From contig QQUY01000001.1 of assembly GCA_003385635.1 (NCBI GenBank), positions 2,147,001 through 2,211,000 on the forward strand: a DNA stretch of 64,000 nucleotides. The letters are read 5' to 3'. Below are positions 1 to 9,010 of the stretch, one piece after another. Under the pieces are notes generated by a model. That model worked only from the letters and a program-made list of their open reading frames with translations. It was not told the origin of the DNA and ran no database searches. This DNA is from Acidobacteriota bacterium. GTDB taxonomy: Bacteria > Acidobacteriota > Blastocatellia > Pyrinomonadales > Pyrinomonadaceae. Both the position numbers and the translations under genes were made by a program. Each line of letters begins with the position of its first letter. The first letter of the stretch is position 1.

Positions 1-26
1 GGCGCCATAACAATCCCGCGATCCGG

Positions 27-632
27 CTAAATGCCGGTCAGCCCCCTTTCGATCAACATTTCCCGCATCATCTCGCGGGCCCTGAACAACCTGTTCTTCA
101 CTGTCCCGAGTGGCAGATCCGTGGTTTCCGCAATCTCTACATAGCTCAGGTCCTTACCGTGCCGAAGTACGATAAGCTCGCGGTAAGCCGTAGGAAGGCA
201 TTTAACGACGGACTCGATCTCCGTTCGCCATTCGCTTCTCTGCCGGTCTTGTTCCGGGTTTGGCCGGCTGCTTTCCAGCTGAAGCTGATACGATCCTTCC
301 TGGTTCTCCGTTTCAATGCTTTGTTCTTTGCGGGAGTGACGCCGTATGTGGTCGATCGCGGCATTGTGGGCGATCCGGTAGAGCCAGGTAGAAAACTTGT
401 AATCGGTGCTGTATCTCTCGAGCGAGTTATAGACTTTGATGAAGACTTCCTGGGTCACATCCAGCGAAGCGTCATAGTCATTTACGAATCGGTAAACGTA
501 GCTGACGATGGGACGCTGATACCGCTCAACCAAAGCCGCGAAACTCTCGTCGGCGCCGCTGATGGCCCCGCTGACGAGTTCCGCATCGGTGAACTGACCT
601 GGATCTTCGAGTGACAGTGTTCTTGTCGCCAT
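27..632 (-). CDS. RNA polymerase sigma factor, ECF/SigW-like (sigma-70 family)
   Basis: This 201-residue protein is an alternative sigma factor that would direct RNA polymerase to a dedicated promoter set. Region 2 spans about residues 26-97 (DVTQEVFIKVYN at 58-69, FSTWLYRIAHN at 80-90) and region 4 about 141-193, with the helix-turn-helix signature LPLGTVKNRLFRAR at 173-186. There is no region 1 or 3, as in the ECF group. The ATG at 632 lies about 75 nt below a TATAAT box. No anti-sigma gene is visible, but the downstream side leaves the window at base 1. The regulon cannot be read from this sequence. Confidence 0.93.
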   Translation of the reverse strand: MATRTLSLEDPGQFTDAELVSGAISGADESFAALVERYQRPIVSYVYRFVNDYDASLDVTQEVFIKVYNSLERYSTDYKFSTWLYRIAHNAAIDHIRRHSRKEQSIETENQEGSYQLQLESSRPNPEQDRQRSEWRTEIESVVKCLPTAYRELIVLRHGKDLSYVEIAETTDLPLGTVKNRLFRAREMMREMLIERGLTGI

Positions 633-713
633 TGTAGAAAGTAGTTACGCAACCCCTTCGCGTAATGTTTCAGCCTCAGACGGCTGTAATGAAGTTGTTC
701 GGTACGTCGGGGA

Positions 714-719
714 ATTATA
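714..719 (-). promoter_or_regulatory. Candidate -10 box of the sigma factor gene
   Basis: A perfect TATAAT on the minus strand lies about 80 bp before the start codon of the sigma gene and directly after the terminator of the secretion operon. No convincing -35 box was found (TTCGCC at 18 bp is weak), which would also fit an activated or autoregulated promoter. Confidence 0.45.
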
Positions 720-767
720 CCTGTATCATCGCGAATCGGCGAACTTAATGAAGAACGAGCCATCGTC

Positions 768-801
768 AAAAGGAAAAGCGGACCGTGCTACCGGTCCGCT
801 T
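768..801 (-). terminator. Rho-independent terminator of the secretion operon
   Basis: A perfect 10-bp stem (AAGCGGACCG at 776-785 with CGGTCCGCTT at 792-801) with a 6-nt loop is followed on the minus strand by a T-rich tract (TTTTCCTTTT). It lies downstream of the pilM-like gene. Confidence 0.8.
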
Positions 802-1034
802 CTCGCCTTTTCAACATTCTTTCTTATTGATCTTGTATTGCCGCTACGCGGCCAAGAATTTTCGGGACTTCTGATACGCGGGTTACGCGCTTCGGGCTCT
901 GATTCGGCTGTCATGTGTCATGGATCATCTATCAGCCGTTAATCGAGCCCAGTTCCCGGAACTTGGAATTCGGAACCTCGAACTTGATCATGCCCGTCGC
1001 TGGCGCTCCGGATTCCGAACGCCCGTTTAATTCC
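802..1034. repeat. Noncoding spacer with a degenerate heptamer array
   Basis: The stretch between the sigma gene and the pilM-like gene has no supported gene. At 958-985 it holds four consecutive 7-nt units (GGAACTT, GGAATTC, GGAACCT, CGAACTT), a degenerate relative of the GTTCCGA array near 39.7 kb read on the other strand. Confidence 0.55.
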
Positions 1035-1967
1035 TCACCTGTAGCCAAACGTCGCGATTCCAGCCGGAGCCGCTACATCGCTAAACCGGATCGAACCGCC
1101 GACCATTTCGAGGCCAATGTCGGAGGGTTGAAGCAGATCGACGCGCGTTCCGAGTGCCTCAGCAGTAATTCCTCTTAGACGCTCGTCAAACCCGCCTTCG
1201 CCGACGACCAAAAACCTGGAAAGCAGATTCTTTCCGCCCGCCGAATACTTATCGTTGTAATAGACAAGCAACCGGAAGATCTCATCATCCACCTCGTCGT
1301 CGCGGCAGGTCACTGAACGCACGAGGGCGGGTTCGCCGTTCCTAAGCAAGAGCGCGGTAAATCCGTTCTCCTGAGAACTGATTAAAAGCGAATCCCCAAC
1401 CGTATGGGTCTCTACAAGCCACTTAAGCTCGCAAACAGACTTTGAGAGAATCAGGCCCGCTTTCCATCCAAGACTTTCGAAAACCGTCTCGTACTCGTCC
1501 AGGACCGCGAGCTTGATCGCTGAAGCAAGATACCGCGTCCTTCCATCCGTAAGAGGATCGAGCCTTTCCAAAGAGATCCTTAGCTGGTCGGAAGGGACTC
1601 CAAAGCTTGTCTCCGCTTTGAATTCCAGGACCTCGGCAAGCTCTTTTCTGGACGCAGGCACTTCCGAAAGCGTGAGAATCGCTGTTCTCGCGGTACTGCT
1701 CGGAAGCGTAACCGACCAGTTCTTTGTTCCCGCGAGGCCGCACTCTTCGGTAGCACGCTGAAGACCTGAAGCAAACAAAGAAGGATCCGGTATATTCTCT
1801 TCCGCAAAGGCCGGATAGACGACGCCTTCAGGAATCTCGACCGTGGCGGCCTGGCGGATACCATATCGCCCCGCGGCCTGTTTCTGTAGAGAAAGCGCAG
1901 TGATAGCCAGCTGTGATATGCCGATAGCGGCCTTCGGATAATGTGGTTTGATCAGGGATTCCAGCAT
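1035..1967 (-). CDS. pilM: PilM-like (type IV pilus/T2SS cytoplasmic ATPase-fold) protein
   Basis: This 310-residue protein resembles the actin-like PilM/GspL cytoplasmic component that links the inner-membrane platform of pili and type II secretion systems to the ATPase. The N-terminus (KAAIGISQLAITALSL) has the family's phosphate-loop-like strand pattern, followed by a region like the PilM 'LP...ELxEVLEFKAE' segment. It is the last gene of the operon, 13 nt after the upstream pseudopilin stop. I chose the ATG at 1967 because the longer reading would overlap that gene. The usual partners PilN, PilO and PilP are absent. Assignment rests on sequence pattern and context. Confidence 0.7.
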   Translation of the reverse strand: MLESLIKPHYPKAAIGISQLAITALSLQKQAAGRYGIRQAATVEIPEGVVYPAFAEENIPDPSLFASGLQRATEECGLAGTKNWSVTLPSSTARTAILTLSEVPASRKELAEVLEFKAETSFGVPSDQLRISLERLDPLTDGRTRYLASAIKLAVLDEYETVFESLGWKAGLILSKSVCELKWLVETHTVGDSLLISSQENGFTALLLRNGEPALVRSVTCRDDEVDDEIFRLLVYYNDKYSAGGKNLLSRFLVVGEGGFDERLRGITAEALGTRVDLLQPSDIGLEMVGGSIRFSDVAAPAGIATFGYR

Positions 1968-1980
1968 TTCGTTCGGGGCC

Positions 1981-2379
1981 TTAGTATTCGCTGTACTTCT
2001 TGCCGTTGCTGTCCTCTCCTTCGGCAAGGCTGCGGACATCTATAAGACCTTCTTCCGCGTCAGGCGAATTCGGATCGGGACCCAAGACTTCGTCCCAGGT
2101 CGCTTCATCGGTCATCGGATCGATCGGGATCTCACGAAAGTAGTTCGAATCAACAAGGTCCTGGAGCGTTTCCGGGAGGCGTTCTTTGTCTGCTGAATAC
2201 TGATCGATCGCCCGGCGCATCTGAAACAGGTTCTCCTGGAGAACTACCTCGCGCGCGTGCTGAACGCTGTTTCGGTAGGTAGGCACAGCAACCGAGATCA
2301 GGATCACGAGTATAAACATCGCGATCACCAGTTCCAGAAGCGAGAATCCCGTTTGTTGTGTCAGGGGCCTACCACTCAT
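1981..2379 (-). CDS. gspG: Type II secretion/type IV pseudopilin (GspG-like)
   Basis: A 132-residue pseudopilin. It carries a prepilin leader followed by the cleavage/methylation motif G-FSLLELVIAMFILVILI, whose Glu at +5 is diagnostic of class III signal peptides processed by PilD-type peptidase. The globular part has the GspG-like ending with D-x-R-S-L near the C-terminus. The ATG at 2379 overlaps the stop region of the preceding pseudopilin gene by 11 nt, implying translational coupling. A longer N-terminal reading would place 17 unrelated residues before the leader and was rejected. Confidence 0.88.
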   Translation of the reverse strand: MSGRPLTQQTGFSLLELVIAMFILVILISVAVPTYRNSVQHAREVVLQENLFQMRRAIDQYSADKERLPETLQDLVDSNYFREIPIDPMTDEATWDEVLGPDPNSPDAEEGLIDVRSLAEGEDSNGKKYSEY

Positions 2380-3025
2380 TGTATGCCACCCCGTTGAGTC
2401 CTTCGGCCGTGGAATTCGAGCGCACGTCAAAAACGTTTACCTCGTCCCAGCTTCCCGCGTCCTCGGTCTGATAAGAAGACCGCAGTATCCAGTCTTCTTC
2501 ACCCGTGATCGGGTCGACAGGCATTTCTCTCAGATAAACCTTGAGAATTTCCTTTTGCTCGTTCAGTTCGGTTGCATTCTTGTCGTCGAACGGCCGTCCG
2601 CCCTGGATCGCAGGAGACAGTCCCCTTGGTTTGACCCTCACGCCTTCGACAAGAATATCGAGGCTGGGGGGAAACCGATCGATGTTTTCCGAGTCGAAAA
2701 TCGTGCAGTCGTCGATCACAACTCGGCTCCTCGGATCGATCGGGATGTTCTGTCCAACTTGAGTCGGGTTCCCGCTCGTGATCGATCCCAGAGGGCAAGC
2801 ACCAACTGCGTCCCGCTTGAATTCGTCGATCGCGTTCCTGATGTCGCGGAGCGTCTGCCTGAGACGTATCTCTTTTTGACGCCTGACCGCGTTCTGGGCA
2901 ATAGGTATCGTCCCGAGCACAAGGATCGCGAGAACCGTAAGCGTTATCATCAGCTCAAGCAAGGTGTACCCGCCGGGTCTTGCAGGCGGGCACGATCTTC
3001 GAAGATTTTCGATTATCCTCTTCAA
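2369..3025 (-). CDS. Type II secretion pseudopilin, GspG/GspH-like, with enlarged globular domain
   Basis: A 218-residue pseudopilin with a basic leader ending in PGG and the motif YTLLELMITLTVLAILVLG, including the conserved Glu at +5. It has the GspG hallmark 'LRDIRNAIDEFKRDA', a disulfide-capable Cys pair in the middle and an insertion compared with the ~140-residue GspG. The C-terminal half (DPITGEEDW ... DVRSNS) matches the major pseudopilin pattern. It starts 2 nt after the secretin stop and overlaps the next pseudopilin by 11 nt. It probably forms part of the pseudopilus with its neighbour; which one is the major subunit is not decided. Confidence 0.87.
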   Translation of the reverse strand: MKRIIENLRRSCPPARPGGYTLLELMITLTVLAILVLGTIPIAQNAVRRQKEIRLRQTLRDIRNAIDEFKRDAVGACPLGSITSGNPTQVGQNIPIDPRSRVVIDDCTIFDSENIDRFPPSLDILVEGVRVKPRGLSPAIQGGRPFDDKNATELNEQKEILKVYLREMPVDPITGEEDWILRSSYQTEDAGSWDEVNVFDVRSNSTAEGLNGVAYNEW

Positions 3026-3027
3026 TT

Positions 3028-5559
3028 CTAAAAGGTTACAGCAAACTCACGGCCGTCTTCGGTGATGATGTTGAGAACGTCGCCGTCAAAATCGAGTTCC
3101 GGAATTCCGTCGGCGAGCGCCTCGATCTCGATGTAGGCCAACACGCCCGAAGAATTCTCTGCCGCATTCCTGGGAGCGATCAATGAGACGTACATCTTTC
3201 CACCCTCGTTCACGAAAGGCTCCGAATCGGTGCCCTTCATCTCCCGTCCGTAAACATCGCCAAAACTCACTGATCTGACCGCGACCTTCTGGGGATCAAA
3301 CTTCAGGCCGATCACTGAAGACCGGAACACATCCGCGCTTTTCACAAGCACGGCCAGCTTTGTCTTCGCCCCCGCCTTCATCTCGCCAGGCTTCGGCAGA
3401 AACTCGATACTTGCTGTCAGAGGCTTTGCGACCGGCAGTTCGGAGCTTACAAGCGCCGTCGGATCGAGACTTAAGGTCGAACGGTCGGAATCCGCGGTCG
3501 GCCTGATCGAAAGCGCTTTTACATTTGTGTCGATCGGCTTAAGACTGGTCGCGACCCCGTTGGGAATCGTCTTCTGTTCGATCTGTCCATCAGTTGGCTG
3601 CATCGCGGAAGCATTCGAATCTGAAACATTTTCATTTGCAGGCGAAGAACTCGTGCTCGACACTGCATCGTCGTTCGATTTGATGTACTCGGGCACTTCC
3701 TGATCGGGCAGCTGGACAGTTACGTTCCGCTTCTCCCTTCTCGCCAACGCTCTCTGGCGCTCGATCTCCTCACGATAGATCAATGCTTCAAGCGAGCCAG
3801 AGGTCGGCACCGCAAGGCTTCCAGTAGGCCGTTCGATCACATCGTCGGGAAGAATTGCCGGAGCTCTTATTACTTTCGGAGTGATCGCGATAACGATATC
3901 GACCTGGCGATTGTCGCGGGTCGGCGCTGTAAACAGCCTGCCGAGGATAGGGATCAACCCAAGCAGCGGCAGCCCTTCCCGCCCACGGCTTTCTACCCCC
4001 TGAGCGACACTTGCAAGTAAAAGCGTCTTGTTGTTCTGTACCCTAGCGGTCCCCTTGATCGTCCTTTCGGTAAAGGTCGGAGTAAGCGTGCTTGCATCGA
4101 TCACGTCTTTGGACTCGATCTCCATCGTGACCTGAACATCCTGGTTCGGAAATACGATGGGCTTGAACTTCAGTGTCAGACCCACCTGCTCATAGTTGAT
4201 AACCGGATATCCGTTCCCAAAAGCATTTCCGGGAGTCGTCGGTGTCTGGCCGCCTCCGGTGAACGGGATTACGCTCGCCGTCTGAACCGGGACCCTTTGG
4301 CCGATCCGCGCCGAAGAATCTTCGTTGTTGAAGGCGTGGATCTGGGTCGATGCGATCAGCTTCGTGTTGTTCCTACGCTGGAACGCCGAGAGGCTGGAGA
4401 AAGGCGAAAGCAGCGCGAACGGGATCGCCGTCGGAAGTATGGCATCTCCAAGAACATCCAGGGGAGCTCCGTTCAGGGGAACGACGCCCGGGAACACGCC
4501 GCCCAGATTCGTCAAGGAAGACTGGTCACCGATCTGGTTGCCGATCTGCAACAGATCATTCTTCGATACCTCGTAGATCTGCACGTCCATCACGACCTCG
4601 GCGCGGTCCTTATCGAGCGCGGCGATGAGATCGCTCATAAGCCTTATGTTCTCAGACGTGTCGCGGATAGTGATGCTGTTAGTGTCCTCGTCGATCAGCA
4701 CATTGGTCGGGGTTCTTCCAGGCTGTGCCGGAATCGCTTTCTGGAGAACCGCCGCCACCTTCTTCGGATCGGCATTTCCAAGATAGAAAGTCTTCAGGAC
4801 TAACTGCTGGAAGAACTGCCTGCGGTTCGAATTCGCTACGATGATCGTCCTCGGGCCTACTTTCTCAAAGAAAAGATTCTCCTGGAGGAAGATCGCGTCC
4901 AGCGCCTGCGCCGCAGTCACGTTCTTCAGTTCGATCCTCACTTCTCTGTTTTCGAGCCTCGACTGCGAATCGAAAAGGACATTCAGGTCAAGGTCCCTTG
5001 CCAGATCGCGAACTATCCTCATCAGATTGATCCCGGATGGGAAAGGCAGATCGCGCAGCTTCTCGTACCTTTGGGGGATCACCACATCAGACGGGATATC
5101 AGTCGCGGTCAATCCGGTCTGTACATACCTGGTATCGTCAATTGAAGAATCGTCGTCTTCGGGCCCTTGAAGCAGCTCTTTCTGAAGCCGCAGCATTCTC
5201 GCCATCTCCGATTTCGCAAGTTCGTTCACTGGATCGAACGCATACGCCTTCCGGAAAGCGTTGTACGCCCCTACGTAGTCTTCCTGCTCGGCCGCCATTC
5301 GTCCGCGCTTCATGTACTGCTGCGAAGCATTGAAGAGAGCCCGCCGGTAATGAAGTCTGTACTCGGGGTTCTTTGGGTTCTCTGAGACCGCGAGGGCAAA
5401 CTTCTCTGCGGCGAGATCCCATTCTTCCGCCGCTTCGTGCTTCATACCTTCTTTGAAATATTTCTTTCCGTCGCCGAATGCGAGCACCGCAGAGGGCGAA
5501 AGAAGGCACAAAAGAAGTACAAATGTCGTGAAAAACCGGAGGCGATTTGAATGTTTCAT
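3028..5559 (-). CDS. gspD: Secretin (GspD/PilQ) with N-terminal TPR and C-terminal cohesin-like domain
   Basis: An 843-residue outer-membrane secretin. From the ATG at 5559 it has a signal peptide (FFTTFVLLLCLLSPSAVLA), TPR repeats (about 25-130), an STN-like domain (about 175-245), a secretin N domain (about 250-320) and the secretin core (about 320-600, with the VPVQTASVIPF and GLPLLGLIPILGRLF segments). A Ser/Asn-rich linker then leads to residues 712-843, a beta-rich cohesin-like domain (GLKFDPQKVAV, GVLAYIEIEAL). The 66-residue upstream extension lacks a signal and was not used. The cohesin part is unusual for enteric GspD and may dock periplasmic or surface partners (inference). Confidence 0.92.
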   Translation of the reverse strand: MKHSNRLRFFTTFVLLLCLLSPSAVLAFGDGKKYFKEGMKHEAAEEWDLAAEKFALAVSENPKNPEYRLHYRRALFNASQQYMKRGRMAAEQEDYVGAYNAFRKAYAFDPVNELAKSEMARMLRLQKELLQGPEDDDSSIDDTRYVQTGLTATDIPSDVVIPQRYEKLRDLPFPSGINLMRIVRDLARDLDLNVLFDSQSRLENREVRIELKNVTAAQALDAIFLQENLFFEKVGPRTIIVANSNRRQFFQQLVLKTFYLGNADPKKVAAVLQKAIPAQPGRTPTNVLIDEDTNSITIRDTSENIRLMSDLIAALDKDRAEVVMDVQIYEVSKNDLLQIGNQIGDQSSLTNLGGVFPGVVPLNGAPLDVLGDAILPTAIPFALLSPFSSLSAFQRRNNTKLIASTQIHAFNNEDSSARIGQRVPVQTASVIPFTGGGQTPTTPGNAFGNGYPVINYEQVGLTLKFKPIVFPNQDVQVTMEIESKDVIDASTLTPTFTERTIKGTARVQNNKTLLLASVAQGVESRGREGLPLLGLIPILGRLFTAPTRDNRQVDIVIAITPKVIRAPAILPDDVIERPTGSLAVPTSGSLEALIYREEIERQRALARREKRNVTVQLPDQEVPEYIKSNDDAVSSTSSSPANENVSDSNASAMQPTDGQIEQKTIPNGVATSLKPIDTNVKALSIRPTADSDRSTLSLDPTALVSSELPVAKPLTASIEFLPKPGEMKAGAKTKLAVLVKSADVFRSSVIGLKFDPQKVAVRSVSFGDVYGREMKGTDSEPFVNEGGKMYVSLIAPRNAAENSSGVLAYIEIEALADGIPELDFDGDVLNIITEDGREFAVTF

Positions 5560-5759
5560 GGCTTTTGGTCCGGAATTAACTTGCGGATGCCGCGGCCGGG
5601 AGGCTCCGGCCTGACTAGGAGAACTACACGATTCGTGTTTGGAATTGTTGCGAAAAGAGCCTGGCAGTTTTGCAACTTCTGTCATTTTGAACGGTAACAC
5701 TGTAAAAATCAAACCCGTCGACCTGCGAAGTCCAAGCAATTCAGCAATTTCCGGCAACT
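5560..5759 (-). other. 200-bp spacer between gspE and the secretin gene, with a small hairpin
   Basis: No gene is supported here. A 6-bp G+C hairpin (GGCCGG at 5594-5599 with CCGGCC at 5606-5611) could tune expression of the secretin relative to the ATPase. No promoter is convincing. Confidence 0.35.
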
Positions 5760-7442
5760 CTATTTGACCTCTTCAACAAACGTCACTCTGTTTATTTCGT
5801 GGAGGGTCGTTACGCCCTGGAACATCTTTCTCAGCGCCGACTCCCGAAGGCTGGTCAGGCCTTCCTTTTCAGCCTGCCTTCTGATCTCGGAACCCGGGCG
5901 CCTTTCGATGATCATTTCTCTTATGGGGTCGGTCATGTCCAGGAGTTCATGTATGGCAGTCCGGCCCCTGTAACCCGTGTGATTGCAAGCGTCGCATCCG
6001 ACGTTCATGAACAGGTTCTTGCCAGTGACTTCAGCCCTTTCCAGTCCCGATTCCTCAAGTTCCTGATCGCTTGGTTCGTACATTCGCTTGCAGGTGGTAC
6101 AGAGCAGTCTCACGAGTCTCTGCGCAAGCACACAGTTGAGCGACGAAACGAAGTTGTGCAGGTCTACCTTCATATTAAGAAAGCGCCCGATCACGTCGAT
6201 AACGTTGTTAGCATGGACCGTCGTGAACACCAGGTGACCCGTCAATGCCGAGTTGATCGCGATATCCGCTGTTTCTTCGTCACGGATCTCCCCGACCATT
6301 ATCTTGTCCGGATCGTGGCGAAGAATTGAACGCAGCCCGCGGGCAAATGTCAGCCCTTTCTTTTCATTGACCGGAATCTGAACGATTCCGTGGAGCTGGT
6401 ACTCGACCGGGTCCTCGATCGTAATGATCTTGTCTTCCTCGTTGCGGATCTCGTTCAGCGCGCCGTATAGCGTGGTCGTCTTACCCGAGCCCGTCGGTCC
6501 CGTCACAAGCACCATTCCGTACGGCTCCTTGATGTACATCCGGAACCGCTTCAGGTCTTCCCTGTGGAATCCGACCACATCGAGGCTCAGGTTCTTGAAT
6601 TCCTCGGAAATCTGCTCCTTATCGAGGATACGGATCACCGCGTCTTCACCGAACACCGTCGGCATTATCGATACACGGAAGTCAACCGTACGGCCTTTGT
6701 AATAGACGCGGAACCTTCCGTCCTGCGGCACTCTGCGCTCCGCGATATCGAGTTCCGACATCACCTTGATCCTTGAGATCAGTGTCTGGTGGAAAGCGAT
6801 GTCGATCGGGTCGACCTTTGCGTAGAGTGCGCCGTCGATCCTGAACTTGACCTGCACTTCCCTTTCTCGTGTTTCGATGTGTATGTCCGAAGCCCTCGAC
6901 TCCATCGCGTTATAAATGATGGTGTCCACAAGCTTGATGATCGGGGACATGTCCGAATCGGTCGCAAGGCGATCGAGGTCGAGGACCTCGTCCCCGTGCT
7001 CGGTCTCCTTTACAAGCGAGATCTTGAATCCCGATGCCGCTTCCTGGAGTACCCTCTGAGTCGCATCACCTTTCTTAAGGACCACGTCGATGGCACCCGA
7101 TGTCGCGACGTACGGGACGATCCGTACGTTTAGCGCATTCTCAAGCTCGTCCAGCCTTTCAAGGTTGGTCGGGTCCGCCATTGCGGCGTGGAGCTCACCG
7201 TTCTCCCGTTTCAGAGGTACGAACTGGTTTCGAAGCATCAGATCGACAGGAATCGCGGCTAGCTCGTCGTAATCGATGGGCGACTCCCGGTCGGGAGGCA
7301 GCAGATCGATATACGGGAGACGGTAACGGCCGGCGAGCTTTTTAGCCGCAGTTACTTCCGGCGGCTCATTCTCGATGAAATCCTTCACATCGACGCCTTC
7401 CTGCGTTAAGGAGTTTCCGTTTACCTTCGGTTCTTCATTCAT
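5760..7442 (-). CDS. gspE: Type II secretion / type IV pilus assembly ATPase (GspE/PilB)
   Basis: A 560-residue hexameric secretion ATPase that powers pseudopilus assembly at the inner membrane. An N-terminal MshEN-type domain (about 35-150) precedes the ATPase core. Walker A is GPTGSGKT at 315-322, the Walker B region is IMVGEIRDEE at 381-390 and the His box is TGHLVFTTVHAN at 401-412. A zinc-binding tetracysteine is formed by C448/C451 and C483/C486, typical of GspE/PilB and absent from retraction ATPases. It is followed by the secretin gene and preceded by gspF, in one minus-strand operon. Confidence 0.96.
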   Translation of the reverse strand: MNEEPKVNGNSLTQEGVDVKDFIENEPPEVTAAKKLAGRYRLPYIDLLPPDRESPIDYDELAAIPVDLMLRNQFVPLKRENGELHAAMADPTNLERLDELENALNVRIVPYVATSGAIDVVLKKGDATQRVLQEAASGFKISLVKETEHGDEVLDLDRLATDSDMSPIIKLVDTIIYNAMESRASDIHIETREREVQVKFRIDGALYAKVDPIDIAFHQTLISRIKVMSELDIAERRVPQDGRFRVYYKGRTVDFRVSIMPTVFGEDAVIRILDKEQISEEFKNLSLDVVGFHREDLKRFRMYIKEPYGMVLVTGPTGSGKTTTLYGALNEIRNEEDKIITIEDPVEYQLHGIVQIPVNEKKGLTFARGLRSILRHDPDKIMVGEIRDEETADIAINSALTGHLVFTTVHANNVIDVIGRFLNMKVDLHNFVSSLNCVLAQRLVRLLCTTCKRMYEPSDQELEESGLERAEVTGKNLFMNVGCDACNHTGYRGRTAIHELLDMTDPIREMIIERRPGSEIRRQAEKEGLTSLRESALRKMFQGVTTLHEINRVTFVEEVK

Positions 7443-7514
7443 GGATAGAACAATTTGCAGTGGTTGATGCGGCTGTCACCGCGTCTGTTGGTTGTTGCCG
7501 AGATGCGGTCGCGA

Positions 7515-8750
7515 TTAGCGGTTTCCATAGGGTCCCGAAGCGATGACCTGAATTATGGGCAGATAGATCGCCAGCAGAATGATCACTACGACGCCGGCCA
7601 TTACCACGAGGATCAGCGGTTCTAGAAGTGTCGTCAACTGTTCAAGCCGGACTTCAGACTCGGCGTCATAGAAGTTTGCGACCTCGTCAAGCATTTCCTT
7701 GAGACTACCCGAGCTTTCTCCAATACCGATCATGTCGGTTGCAAGCGCGGGCATCCAGTTGGCCTCGATCAATGCGTCCGTGAACATACGGCCTTCTCTG
7801 ATCATCGGCAGGACCGACTGGCTGCGGCGCCTAAGTTCTGCATTGTTGATCGCCTGCGACGCGATGTCCCAAGAATCGGGAACGGTAATCCCGCCGGAGA
7901 TAAGTGTTGAAAGCGACCGAGCCAGTTGTGCCATCGCCAGCTGCTGGATGAGAGCGCCTACAAGCGGAATCTTCAGTAGAAACTTGTCACGCACTAACCT
8001 CCCGCCAGGTGTTCGGAGCCAGAGATAGAGTCCCACTATCAACGCAAGAATCAACGGAGCCAGCCACCACAGGTTCGACGCAAGCGCAGTCGAGACCGTA
8101 AGCACCAGAACCGTGATCGTCGGCAGCTCGGCCGCAGTATTGAGGCCTTCAAAAAGACTCGACATCCTCGGCACGATATACAACACCAGAAAACCCACCA
8201 TGAACGCAGCGGCAGCCATCAGGAAGAGAGGATAGGCCAGAGCGCCTCTTAGCTTTCGGGCGATACCTATGTTTCTTTTCAGATATACGACGTATCTGGA
8301 AAGAACATCGTCCAGAGCTCCGCTCTGTTCGCCTGCGAGCAAGGAAGCGGTGAAGATCCTCGGGAAAATGCCCTGCATTTCAAACGCATCGGAAAGTGGC
8401 ACACCGCTGCGGATCTTGTCTTCGATATCGGAAAGGATGCCGCGAAGCGACGAAGATGCCGACCGTTGCCGAAGCAGGCTGATGGATTGAAGAACAGGAA
8501 TGCCCGCCCTCAATAGAGCAGAGAATTGCTGGATGAACAAAAGAAAGTCGCTCTGCTTTAGTCGCCCTTTCTTAGAGGTGGTCCCGGAGGTAAGCACCGC
8601 GCTCAATCCGGTCCCGGACGTGGCCACGCGGAAAACTTTGTATCCTTCTTCCTCAAGCTGCGAGCGGGCATCGGTGTCGCTTGCCGCCTCGACAACTCGA
8701 GTGACGATCTCGCCGGATTGCGTTCCTAGTCGACAAATGAACTCGGCCAT
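7515..8750 (-). CDS. gspF: Type II secretion inner-membrane platform protein (GspF/PilC)
   Basis: A 411-residue polytopic platform protein that contacts the GspE ATPase and transmits its motion to the growing pseudopilus. It contains two T2SSF repeats: the first (about 70-190) with FIQQFSALLRAGIPVLQSI and the second (about 270-395) with AQLARSLSTLISGGITVPDS. Hydrophobic spans lie near 170-200, 220-245 and 375-405. The first gene of the operon, it starts at the ATG at 8750, about 90 nt below an extended -10 promoter. Confidence 0.95.
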   Translation of the reverse strand: MAEFICRLGTQSGEIVTRVVEAASDTDARSQLEEEGYKVFRVATSGTGLSAVLTSGTTSKKGRLKQSDFLLFIQQFSALLRAGIPVLQSISLLRQRSASSSLRGILSDIEDKIRSGVPLSDAFEMQGIFPRIFTASLLAGEQSGALDDVLSRYVVYLKRNIGIARKLRGALAYPLFLMAAAAFMVGFLVLYIVPRMSSLFEGLNTAAELPTITVLVLTVSTALASNLWWLAPLILALIVGLYLWLRTPGGRLVRDKFLLKIPLVGALIQQLAMAQLARSLSTLISGGITVPDSWDIASQAINNAELRRRSQSVLPMIREGRMFTDALIEANWMPALATDMIGIGESSGSLKEMLDEVANFYDAESEVRLEQLTTLLEPLILVVMAGVVVIILLAIYLPIIQVIASGPYGNR

Positions 8751-8848
8751 CTTCGTTTGGGATAAGAAAGTTCTGGAAGAAACCTCTGAATTGGATTCTC
8801 TTGGTTAGGCACCAAAGCTTCTACAAGCGGGCGGGCTCCGATGCCCGA

Positions 8849-8854
8849 ATTATA
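8849..8854 (-). promoter_or_regulatory. Extended -10 promoter of the secretion operon
   Basis: The minus strand reads TGCTATAAT, a perfect -10 hexamer preceded by the TG extension. The -35 side (TTTCAG/CTTTCA) is weak, as tolerated with extended -10 elements. Transcription would start near 8842, about 90 nt before the gspF start. Confidence 0.55.
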
Positions 8855-8953
8855 GCACGCATCCCGCCAACTGAAAGTTGCGGTTTGTCGCGAAGTGCGG
8901 AATAAATTCGCCCGACCAACGGATGGTTCTAAGAGCACATCGTAAGATTTATC

Positions 8954-8982
8954 TTGCATAGACTTAGAAGGTTTTTTACTAT
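8954..8982 (+). promoter_or_regulatory. Candidate promoter of the VWA gene pair
   Basis: TTGCAT at 8954-8959 and TACTAT at 8977-8982 are separated by 17 bp, 28 bp ahead of the chosen start codon and diverging from the secretion operon. The match to consensus is moderate. Confidence 0.4.
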
Positions 8983-9010
8983 CAGATACGTAAAGCTTTC
9001 AGGAGTAATT

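Noticed and set aside
5560..5757. N-terminal extension of the secretin
   Set aside because: The extra 66 residues lack a signal or conserved pattern; the ATG at 5559 is followed by a clear signal peptide.
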